Below are positions 1 through 5,442 of a DNA stretch of 5,892 bases, one piece after another. Within the stretch, counting starts at the first letter, position 1. Each line of letters starts with the position of its first letter. A model generated the notes under the pieces. That model ran no database searches. It was not told the origin of the DNA and saw nothing but the letters and a program-made list of their open reading frames with translations. The stretch is from NCBI GenBank assembly GCA_001768155.1, contig MENC01000289.1:28756-34647 (forward strand), read 5' to 3'. The stretch is from Bacteroidetes bacterium GWA2_30_7 (lineage in GTDB: Bacteria; Bacteroidota; Bacteroidia; Bacteroidales; GWF2-33-38). The translations under genes were made by a program, and so were the position numbers.

Positions 1-53
1 TTTTTTTAATTTTCAAAGAAATTATAAAAAATAGGGACAATTTAAATAATGTA

Positions 54-77
54 GATTGCTTCGTCCCTCGCAATGAC
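54..77. repeat. Dispersed GATTGCTTCGTCCCTCGCAA-type element
   Basis: A more GC-rich island in an AT-rich leader begins GATTGCTTCGTCCCTCGCAA and continues TGAC. ATTGC and GCAAT at its two ends form a short inverted repeat around TTCGTCCCTC. After it, AATGACGA occurs twice (72-79 and 90-97), separated by a purine-rich stretch. From general knowledge, sequences of the type GTCATTGCGAGGNNCGAAGCAATC are dispersed, high-copy intergenic repeats in many bacterial genomes, including Bacteroidota, and this reads as one of them. Only one copy lies in the window, so its repetitive nature rests on recognition, not on a comparison made here. Confidence 0.55.
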
Positions 78-102
78 GACAAAGAGAGAATGACGATTTA
101 CA

Positions 103-175
103 TGAGAACATAAATACTTGAACACTTAAACACATGAACACAACAATATTAACAATATATCAATTTAACAATTAA
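103..175. repeat. Degenerate octamer array forming the nifJ leader
   Basis: From 103 to 175 the sequence divides into nine consecutive 8-base units with one extra A at 151. Examples are TGAACACT (119), TGAACACA (135), ACAATATT (143), ACAATATA (152) and TCAATTTA (160). The array stops four bases before the nifJ ATG, so it makes up the whole proximal leader. No Shine-Dalgarno sequence is present; the start sits in an A-rich context, as is usual in Bacteroidota. I found no TTTG/TAnnTTTG promoter pair in 1-179, so the nifJ promoter remains unassigned. The register is visible, but low-complexity AT-rich DNA makes chance periodicity a concern. Confidence 0.5.
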
Positions 176-179
176 AAAT

Positions 180-3100
180 ATGTCAGACAAAAAAAAATTT
201 GTTACATGCGACGGTAATTATGCAGCGGCTCATGTAGCTTACATGTTTAGCGAAGTAGCAGCTATTTATCCAATTACACCATCTTCAAATATGGCTGAAA
301 ATGTTGACGAATGGTCGGCAAACGGACGAAAAAATCTTTTTGGGGAAACAGTAAAAGTTGTAGAAATGCAATCGGAAGCAGGTGCTTCAGGAGCAGTTCA
401 CGGTTCGTTACAATCGGGTGCTTTAACTACTACATATACAGCATCGCAAGGGTTATTATTAATGATTCCGAATATGTATAAAATGGCGGGCGAATTATTA
501 CCAGCCGTTTTTCATGTTAGTGCAAGAAGCCTTGCTGCACAAGCACTTTCTATTTTTGGAGACCATAGCGATGTTATGGCAACCCGTAATACAGGTTTTG
601 CTATGCTTGCAACCGGTAGTGTTCAGGAAATTATGGATATTGCACCGGTAGCTCACCTTGCAGCAATTAAATCAAGAGTTCCATTTGTACATTTCTTCGA
701 TGGTTTCAGAACATCTCACGAAATTCAGAAAGTTGTTCCATCTGATATGGAAGCATTAAGAAAGCTTGTTGATTATGATGCTTTACAAAGATTCAGAGAT
801 AACGCATTAAATCCGGAACATCCTGTAACCAGAGGTACTGCACAAAATCCGGATATTTATTTTCAGGCACGCGAAGCTTCGAATAAATTTTATGATGCCG
901 TTCCCGATTTGGTAGAATATTATCTAACCGAAATGAGCAAATTGTGTGGTAGAGAATATCATCCATTTACTTATTATGGCGATGCAAACGCCGAAAATAT
1001 TGTTATTGCAATGGGTTCTGTTACCGAAACTATTAAAGAAACTGTTGATTACTATATTTCGAGAGGCGAAAAAGTTGGCTTGGTAAGCGTTCATTTATAT
1101 CGCCCTTTTTCTGAAAAATATCTTTTAAAAGTTATTCCAAAATCGGTAAAATTAATTACAGTACTTGACCGAACAAAAGAGCCGGGTGCTGGTGGCGACC
1201 CACTTTATTTAGACATCAGAAATGTATTTTATAATCGTCCGAATGCTCCTGAAATAGTTGGCGGGAGATATGGTTTAAGTTCAAAAGATACTACTCCTGC
1301 AATGATTATGGCTGTGTATGAAAACATGAAAATGCACGAGCCTAAAGACCATTTTACAGTTGGAATTGTTGACGATGTTACATTTACATCATTACCATTA
1401 TTACCCGAAATTGATATTTGTCAAAAAGGCACATATTCTGCAAAATTTTATGGTTTAGGTTCAGACGGAACTGTTGGTGCAAATAAAAATTCAATTAAAA
1501 TTATTGGCGAAGAAACCGACAAATATTGTCAGGCATATTTTGCTTACGATTCAAAAAAATCGGGGGGAATTACTGTTTCACATTTACGTTTTGGAGATAA
1601 TCCAATTCGTTCGACATATCTTGTTAATACTCCTGATTTTGTGGCATGTCATGTTCCTGCTTATCTCGAAAAATATGATGTACTGAAAGGATTAAAACAT
1701 AAAGGAAAGTTCTTACTTAATAGTATTTGGGATGCCGAAGAAACAAAATCGAAACTTCCTGATAATATGAAGCAATATCTTGCCGAAAACGAAATTGATT
1801 TTTATATTATTAATGCTACAAAAATTGCATCAGAAATTGGTATGGGAAATCGTACAAATTCGATTATGCAAGCGGCATTTTTCAAGATTGCTGAGGTTAT
1901 TCCTTATTCTGTTGCTCTCGACGAAATGAAAAAAGCCGTTAAGAAAACCTACGGAAACAAAGGTGAAGAAGTAGTGAGAATGAATATTGCTTCGATAGAT
2001 AGAGGCGGAGAAGTTGTAAAAGTTAAAATTCCTACTGAATGGGAAAATATTACTGTTAAAAAAGCAACCAGAAACGAAGAACAACCCGATTTTATTAAAA
2101 ACTTTATGAATCCGATTAATGCAATGAAAGGCGACGAGCTTCCGGTTAGTGCATTTATTGGAATAGAAGACGGAACTCTTCCATCGGGTACTACTCAGTA
2201 CGAAAAGCGGGGCATTGCTGTAAATGTTCCAGAATGGCAGCCAAGCGAATGTATTCAGTGTAATCAGTGTTCGTATGTTTGCCCTCATGCTTGTATCAGA
2301 CCATTTATTTTGAATGAAGCTGATGTAAAAAATGCTCCTGCCGGAACACAAACAATTACAGGGTTGGCTCAACTTAAAGATTATCAATTTAAAATTCAGG
2401 TAAGCGTTCTGGATTGTACAGGTTGCGGAAATTGTGAGGAAGTTTGTCCGGCTAAGAAAAAGGCATTAGTTATGAAACCTCTCGAAACTCAAATGGGTGA
2501 AGTTGAAAGATGGGAATATATGCACAATATAGTTGGGTATAAATCAAATCTTATTGAGATTGATAAAACCGTTAAGAATACTCAATTTGCTCAACCTTTG
2601 TTTGAGTTCTCAGGTGCTTGTGCCGGTTGCGGCGAAACACCGTATTTAAAATTAATTACTCAATTATATGGCGATAGAATGATTGTTGCGAATGCTACTG
2701 GTTGTTCGTCGATTTATGGTGGTTCGGCTCCTTGTACTCCTTACAGAGCAAATGCAAAAGGACAAGGTGTTGCCTGGGCAAATTCGTTGTTTGAAGATAA
2801 TGCAGAATATGGTTTAGGTATAGCTTTGGGTGTTGACAAATTAAGAGAAAGAGTAACCATCCGTATGAAAGCTGCAATGGAAACTAATATTTCAGCAGAA
2901 TTAAGAACGGCATTTGCAGAATGGCTCGAAGGAAAAGACGACACAAATAAATCAATTGCTTCGTCGGCTAAGGTTTTAGCTTTATTAGAAAACGACAAAT
3001 CTGATTTTGCCAAAGAACTTGTTGCTTTGAAACAATATTTTATTAAAAAATCGATATGGATTGTTGGCGGAGACGGTTGGGCTTACGATATTGGATATGG

Positions 3101-3698
3101 CGGATTAGACCACGTTTTAGCATCGGGACATAATGTTAATGTGATTGTTCTTGATACTGAGGTTTATTCAAATACAGGGGGACAATCATCAAAGTCAACC
3201 CCAACAGCAGCAGTTGCTAAGTTTGCAGCTTCGGGAAAGAAAATCCGTAAGAAAGATTTGGGAATGATGGCAATGTCGTACGGATATGTTTATGTAGCAC
3301 AGGTTTCGATTGGTGCAAGTCAATCGCAATACTTAAAAGCGGTTAAAGAAGCTGAGGCTTACGATGGACCATCAATAATTATTGCTTATGCCCCTTGTAT
3401 TAATCATGGAATAAGGGCAGGAATGGGAATGGCTAACGATGAGTCTAAAAAAGCAGTAGAAGCCGGTTATTGGAGCTTATACAGATATAATCCAAAGTTG
3501 GAAGAGGAAGGAAAAAATCCTTTTCAATTAGATTCTAAAGAACCGGATTGGAGTAAGTTTCAGGAATTTTTAAACGGCGAGGTTCGTTATACTACTTTAA
3601 AGAAAACATTCCCGGAAGAGGCTAAAGTATTATTTAGTGCAGCTGAAGACAATGCAAAATGGCGATTTAAGAGCTATAAGCGATTGACTACGATGTAA
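180..3698 (+). CDS. nifJ: Pyruvate:ferredoxin (flavodoxin) oxidoreductase, complete
   Basis: This 1172-residue cytoplasmic enzyme oxidatively decarboxylates pyruvate with CoA to acetyl-CoA and CO2, passing electrons to ferredoxin or flavodoxin. The domain order is that of homodimeric single-chain PFOR: N-terminal pyrimidine-binding domain with YPITPSS at 30-36, transketolase C-like and CoA-binding middle domains, EKR linker, 2x[4Fe-4S] ferredoxin domain, and TPP-binding domain. Cluster cysteines are seen at 691/694/697/701 and 746/749/752/756; the TPP-proximal cluster has 814/817, 842 and 1073. T33, E66, R116, D965, T993, V995 and N998 match the known Desulfovibrio africanus catalytic and Mg-TPP residues with a constant +2 offset. 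The length is like E. coli YdbK, and the roughly 60-residue C-terminal extension of the D. africanus enzyme is absent. The ATG at 180 fits the family's N-terminus. The gene is monocistronic, with a terminator 12 bases after the stop. Physiological direction cannot be read from sequence. Confidence 0.98.
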   Translation: MSDKKKFVTCDGNYAAAHVAYMFSEVAAIYPITPSSNMAENVDEWSANGRKNLFGETVKVVEMQSEAGASGAVHGSLQSGALTTTYTASQGLLLMIPNMYKMAGELLPAVFHVSARSLAAQALSIFGDHSDVMATRNTGFAMLATGSVQEIMDIAPVAHLAAIKSRVPFVHFFDGFRTSHEIQKVVPSDMEALRKLVDYDALQRFRDNALNPEHPVTRGTAQNPDIYFQAREASNKFYDAVPDLVEYYLTEMSKLCGREYHPFTYYGDANAENIVIAMGSVTETIKETVDYYISRGEKVGLVSVHLYRPFSEKYLLKVIPKSVKLITVLDRTKEPGAGGDPLYLDIRNVFYNRPNAPEIVGGRYGLSSKDTTPAMIMAVYENMKMHEPKDHFTVGIVDDVTFTSLPLLPEIDICQKGTYSAKFYGLGSDGTVGANKNSIKIIGEETDKYCQAYFAYDSKKSGGITVSHLRFGDNPIRSTYLVNTPDFVACHVPAYLEKYDVLKGLKHKGKFLLNSIWDAEETKSKLPDNMKQYLAENEIDFYIINATKIASEIGMGNRTNSIMQAAFFKIAEVIPYSVALDEMKKAVKKTYGNKGEEVVRMNIASIDRGGEVVKVKIPTEWENITVKKATRNEEQPDFIKNFMNPINAMKGDELPVSAFIGIEDGTLPSGTTQYEKRGIAVNVPEWQPSECIQCNQCSYVCPHACIRPFILNEADVKNAPAGTQTITGLAQLKDYQFKIQVSVLDCTGCGNCEEVCPAKKKALVMKPLETQMGEVERWEYMHNIVGYKSNLIEIDKTVKNTQFAQPLFEFSGACAGCGETPYLKLITQLYGDRMIVANATGCSSIYGGSAPCTPYRANAKGQGVAWANSLFEDNAEYGLGIALGVDKLRERVTIRMKAAMETNISAELRTAFAEWLEGKDDTNKSIASSAKVLALLENDKSDFAKELVALKQYFIKKSIWIVGGDGWAYDIGYGGLDHVLASGHNVNVIVLDTEVYSNTGGQSSKSTPTAAVAKFAASGKKIRKKDLGMMAMSYGYVYVAQVSIGASQSQYLKAVKEAEAYDGPSIIIAYAPCINHGIRAGMGMANDESKKAVEAGYWSLYRYNPKLEEEGKNPFQLDSKEPDWSKFQEFLNGEVRYTTLKKTFPEEAKVLFSAAEDNAKWRFKSYKRLTTM

Positions 3699-3710
3699 TG
3701 CAAAATAATG

Positions 3711-3739
3711 AAAAGAGGGCTAGATGCCCTCTTTTTTTT
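3711..3739 (+). terminator. Intrinsic terminator of nifJ
   Basis: A perfect 10-bp stem (AAAAGAGGGC at 3711-3720, GCCCTCTTTT at 3726-3735) closes a TAGAT loop and runs into eight T residues (3732-3739). It lies 12 bases after the nifJ stop codon, so nifJ appears to end its own transcript. The A-run on the left arm could allow weak function on the other strand as well. Confidence 0.93.
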
Positions 3740-3773
3740 ACCCTCTCAATAACAACTTAGATTATGTTATTTT

Positions 3774-3811
3774 GAATAATAGAATAATAGAACAACGAAT
3801 GAAGAATAACG
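3774..3811. repeat. GAATAATA octamer array
   Basis: GAATAATA occurs twice in tandem (3774 and 3782), followed by GAACAACG (3790), a six-base unit, and GAATAACG (3804). The units keep an 8-base step apart from one 2-base deletion. It resembles the other octamer arrays in length but not in motif. Confidence 0.5.
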
Positions 3812-3863
3812 AAGTAAAACCATTGATGTAACAGTGTTTTCTTTTATTTCAAAATTCGTTTTT

Positions 3864-3887
3864 CAAATGTTCAAATGTTCTTTTGTT
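3864..3887. repeat. CAAATGTT octamer array
   Basis: Three tandem 8-base units are present: CAAATGTT at 3864 and 3872, then CTTTTGTT at 3880. The reverse complement (AACATTTG) resembles the GAACA-rich octamers in the nifJ leader, so the two arrays may be related in opposite orientation. Confidence 0.5.
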
Positions 3888-3944
3888 CATAAAAATTAAC
3901 CAATTATTGAGAACGTACTCTTTTTTATTAACTGTAATTGGATA

Positions 3945-4225
3945 GTGTTTCGGAAGGCATGGGAGGAGCTACGGAAGGATTGGGAAGGGTTAAGGAAGGA
4001 CAAGGATGTGTTTAGGAAGGCTTGGGAAGTTCTTAGGAGGGACTGGGAAGGGTTAGGGAGGGGCTAGGAGGTGTTTCGGAAGGCTTGGGAAGAGCTACGG
4101 AAGAGTTAGAAATAGTTACGGAAGGCATGGGAGGAATTTCGGAAGACAAGGAGGGGGTTTCGGAAGGCATGTGGAGTGTTTCGGAAGAGGACGAAGGTGT
4201 TTCGGAAGGTGTGGAGGTTTTCGGA
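3945..4225 (+). repeat. Purine-rich 21-bp tandem repeat array, 12 exact-period units
   Basis: Starting at 3951 the sequence repeats every 21 bases: unit starts fall at 3951, 3972, 3993, 4014, 4035, 4056, 4077, 4098, 4119, 4140, 4161, 4182 and 4203. The first twelve units contain no insertion or deletion; the last is 19 bases, and partial units flank both ends. A typical unit is CGGAAGG, three variable bases, a GGGAGG-like block, two variable bases and a three-base tail (TTT, TTA or CTA). The two purine blocks are about 10-11 bases apart, so the internal spacing is close to one helical turn. Individual units differ at many positions. GC content is clearly higher than in the flanks, with purines on the plus strand. 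Read in the frame starting at 3951 it gives heptads such as RKAWEEL and RKDWEGL, but stops occur at 4065, 4107 and 4113. The adjacent frame gives VSEGM-type heptads and is open from 4037 to 4237. Neither has a convincing start. Function unknown. Confidence 0.9.
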
Positions 4226-4226
4226 G

Positions 4227-4250
4227 CTGTCAGGTGAAAACACCTGACAG
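4227..4250. other. Perfect 10-bp hairpin next to the 21-bp array
   Basis: CTGTCAGGTG (4227-4236) and CACCTGACAG (4241-4250) are exact reverse complements around an AAAA loop. It starts two bases after the 21-bp array ends. No T-run follows on either strand, so it is not a standard intrinsic terminator. Its minus-strand sequence contains GTGTTTTCA, which also opens the repeats at 5633 and 5696. Confidence 0.75.
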
Positions 4251-4257
4251 AGGCTGC

Positions 4258-4289
4258 TAAATTGTTAAATTGCTACATTGTTAAATTGT
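4258..4289. repeat. TAAATTGT octamer array, four units
   Basis: Four consecutive units (TAAATTGT, TAAATTGC, TACATTGT, TAAATTGT) fill 4258-4289 with no indel. The array directly precedes the A-run of the adjacent terminator. The same octamer family recurs at 5191-5222 and 5369-5390. Confidence 0.75.
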
Positions 4290-4290
4290 T

Positions 4291-4338
4291 AAAAAAAAAC
4301 GCTTCAAGGTGGCGTAGCCACGCTTGAAGGTTTTTTTT
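4291..4338 (-). terminator. Terminator cassette copy 1 (end of the 4341-5102 gene)
   Basis: Nine A residues (4291-4299), a long stem-loop and eight T residues (4331-4338) form a symmetrical intrinsic terminator that could work on both strands. The stem pairs CTTCAAG (4302-4308) with CTTGAAG (4323-4329), and GTGGC with GCCAC around a GTA loop, with one bulged G (4322). On the minus strand it begins two bases after the stop codon of the upstream gene. Copy 2 at 5393-5440 is almost identical outside the loop. Confidence 0.92.
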
Positions 4339-4340
4339 GG

Positions 4341-5102
4341 TTATTTATTATCGGGAGTTGATTCGGGGGATTCGGGATTTATTTTACCTGATGTAATTGC
4401 TTTGAGTGTTTTAGAGTATGAGAATTGTGATTGTAGTACTTTGTTTGCTTTAAAAAATTTAGCGGAAATTTTGGCAATAGACATTACTTGTTTGAAAATT
4501 TCATTAAATTCTTTTACAGATTCTTGTGTTAGCTCGGGACGGCTTGATTTGAGTGTTTCTTGTGTTATGCTTGAGTCTTTTAATGTTTGTGTTTTTGCAA
4601 TTATATCATCTATAATGGTTTCGGCTGTACCGGCGGTTGTGATTTCGGTTTTAAGTTTTGCCGACATATTTTTTGTAAATTGAAATAATAAGTTTACGAG
4701 TGCTTCCTGATTGCCTTGCTGTGCTTGTTTATGATAGCTTGAAAAACCTAATTGGGTTAGGATTTCTTCTCTTCGTTTTTTATCGTTTTTAAAGTCTTCT
4801 TCGACTTGAATTTTAAATTCGGCTAATAGTACTAATGTATCGGCTTGGAGTTTATATATTGTTTGTGTTGCTTCACGCATTTGAAGGGCATTGTCGATTC
4901 CTAAGTGAACGGAAAATGCAGAATTGATACGTGTTTTTATGTTTGGGAGAAATGGGTCTGCCCATATTGGTCGTTTTGAAATTAAAAAAGTTTTTTGTGC
5001 GATTGCAAGTTCGACAATTGTTGATGTGGCTGTGAGCATGTTTACATCGCTGCCTTTGTAGGCTCGTTTTTTTGAGATTTCGTTGATGATGTCTGTTGCC
5101 AT
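4341..5102 (-). CDS. Uncharacterised all-helical protein, 253 aa
   Basis: I do not recognise a named family. The protein is probably cytoplasmic: there is no signal peptide, lipobox or membrane segment. It has no cysteine and a single tryptophan (W47). Composition and heptad-like spacing suggest a mostly alpha-helical, bundle-type fold. A likely helical N-terminus (1-43) is followed by a proline-containing segment with RPIWADPFLPN (44-54) that looks structurally constrained, then helices around 66-104, a very charged stretch (101-113, EEDFKNDKKRREE), LGFSSYHKQAQQGNQEAL (118-135) and further helices to about 238. The tail (240-253) is rich in Ser, Pro, Glu and Asp and is probably disordered. 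The ATG at 5102 is the first in frame and lies about 50 bases downstream of a well-matched promoter. The gene has its own terminator, is convergent with nifJ and separated from the upstream T9SS gene by another terminator, so it is probably monocistronic. Codon use looks ordinary for the window. It is clearly a real gene; its function is open. Confidence 0.85.
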   Translation of the reverse strand: MATDIINEISKKRAYKGSDVNMLTATSTIVELAIAQKTFLISKRPIWADPFLPNIKTRINSAFSVHLGIDNALQMREATQTIYKLQADTLVLLAEFKIQVEEDFKNDKKRREEILTQLGFSSYHKQAQQGNQEALVNLLFQFTKNMSAKLKTEITTAGTAETIIDDIIAKTQTLKDSSITQETLKSSRPELTQESVKEFNEIFKQVMSIAKISAKFFKANKVLQSQFSYSKTLKAITSGKINPESPESTPDNK

Positions 5103-5106
5103 GATG

Positions 5107-5155
5107 TTTAAGATTTAAGATGTAATAAGTAATATTTAAGATTTAATTGTTATTG
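5107..5155. repeat. TTTAAGA heptamer array in the 5' leader
   Basis: Seven consecutive 7-base units occupy 5107-5155 without indels: TTTAAGA at 5107, 5114 and 5135, with variants such as TGTAATA (5121), AGTAATA (5128) and TTTAATT (5142) between and after them. On the minus strand it starts at about the expected transcription start and ends four bases before the ATG at 5102, so it makes up nearly the whole 5' untranslated leader. Confidence 0.6.
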
Positions 5156-5157
5156 AG

Positions 5158-5189
5158 CAAAAATAAAATATATTAATGGGGGTTGCAAA
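5158..5189 (-). promoter_or_regulatory. Bacteroidota-type -33/-7 promoter for the 253-aa gene
   Basis: On the minus strand TTTG (5189-5186) is followed after 20 bases by TATTTTTG (5165-5158), a full match to the Bacteroidota -7 consensus TAnnTTTG with accepted spacing from the -33 element. It points at the ATG at 5102 and implies a transcript start near 5150-5154 with a leader of about 50 bases. No Shine-Dalgarno sequence precedes the start codon, as expected in this phylum. No experimental support is available here. Confidence 0.75.
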
Positions 5190-5190
5190 T

Positions 5191-5248
5191 TAAATTGATA
5201 AATTGTTAGATGGTTAAATTGTTTGAGGTTTGAAGTTTCATGTTTGAA
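5191..5248. repeat. TAAATTGT octamer array joined to GTTTGAA heptamer array
   Basis: Four octamers fill 5191-5222 (TAAATTGA, TAAATTGT, TAGATGGT, TAAATTGT). They share their last two bases with a run of four heptamers at 5221-5248 (GTTTGAG, GTTTGAA, GTTTCAT, GTTTGAA). Both runs are indel-free. The octamer array begins two bases upstream of the -33 element of the 253-aa gene's promoter, so it could influence that promoter through DNA shape, though nothing shows this directly. Confidence 0.65.
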
Positions 5249-5300
5249 GTTGCTACTCAGTATAATCCTAAAATTCTAAATTCCTTTTACCACATAGGCA

Positions 5301-5326
5301 CACTTCGACTTAGCTCAGTGCATCGC
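5301..5326. repeat. TTCGACTTAGCTCA hairpin element within CATAG repeats
   Basis: CACT (5301-5304) and AGTG (5317-5320) pair around a 12-base loop, TCGACTTAGCTC. A close relative lies inside the T9SS gene at 5668-5692. The flanks are short CATAG-containing repeats (CATAG at 5293, 5326, 5334 and 5346), and the element appears to interrupt that tract. Confidence 0.6.
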
Positions 5327-5368
5327 ATAGTTACATAGAACTTCACATAGTTTATAAATTCTTCATTC

Positions 5369-5390
5369 TAAATTGTTAGATTGTTATTGT
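5369..5390. repeat. Short TAAATTGT octamer array
   Basis: TAAATTGT (5369), TAGATTGT (5377) and a shortened TATTGT (5385) belong to the same octamer family as 4258-4289. As there, the array lies just outside the A-run of the terminator cassette. Confidence 0.6.
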
Positions 5391-5392
5391 TC

Positions 5393-5440
5393 AAAAAAAA
5401 CGCTTCAAGGTGGCTGCGCCACGCTTGAAGGTTTTTTTTT
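5393..5440 (-). terminator. Terminator cassette copy 2 (end of the T9SS cargo gene)
   Basis: Eight A residues (5393-5400), a stem-loop and nine T residues (5432-5440) match copy 1 at 4291-4338. The arms CTTCAAG (5403-5409) and CTTGAAG (5424-5430), the inner GTGGC/GCCAC stem and the bulged G (5423) are the same, but the loop is TGC instead of GTA. On the minus strand it starts two bases after the stop codon, exactly as in copy 1. Confidence 0.92.
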
Positions 5441-5442
5441 GT

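Larger units (their letters stand above)
3740..4340. other. Convergent intergenic region without a convincing gene
   Basis: About 600 bases separate the nifJ terminator from the stop codon of the minus-strand gene. The region holds, in order, two short octamer arrays, a 21-bp tandem array (3945-4225), a perfect hairpin (4227-4250), another octamer array (4258-4289) and the terminator of the minus-strand gene. In all three plus frames the second half of the 21-bp array is open because the unit contains few stop triplets, but I see no start with a plausible leader and no recognisable protein. I found no RNA gene. Confidence 0.7.
5103..5442. other. Intergenic region between the two minus-strand genes
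   Basis: This 340-base stretch holds no gene I can support. It contains a heptamer array in the leader of the 253-aa gene, that gene's promoter, an octamer array joined to a heptamer array, a small hairpin repeat sitting within CATAG repeats, a short octamer array and the terminator of the T9SS gene. Confidence 0.7.

Noticed and set aside
115..150. nifJ promoter from TTG at 118-120 and TATTAACA at 147-154
   Set aside because: The downstream element does not match TAnnTTTG, so the pair is not supported.
1474..1686. Plus-strand open frame of 70 codons within nifJ
   Set aside because: It is an out-of-frame shadow of the PFOR middle domain with an unlikely Ile/Leu-rich product.
1830..2387. Minus-strand open frame of 185 codons
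   Set aside because: It lies wholly opposite the ferredoxin and EKR part of nifJ and gives a low-complexity F/N/S-rich product typical of antisense frames.
2695..3013. Two minus-strand open frames opposite the TPP domain of nifJ
   Set aside because: They overlap each other and a strongly conserved coding region; no independent start signals or recognisable protein.
3945..4067. Small coiled-coil gene with RKAWEEL heptads
   Set aside because: Only a GTG with no leader could start it, and stops at 4065, 4107 and 4113 break the frame; the other plus frames are equally open in the second half.
3945..4225. CRISPR array
   Set aside because: Units are 21 bp and directly adjacent with no unique spacers, and units differ from each other; no cas genes are present.
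4324..4683. Plus-strand open frame of 119 codons
   Set aside because: It starts inside the terminator hairpin and runs opposite the 253-aa gene, which has a promoter, terminator and more protein-like composition.
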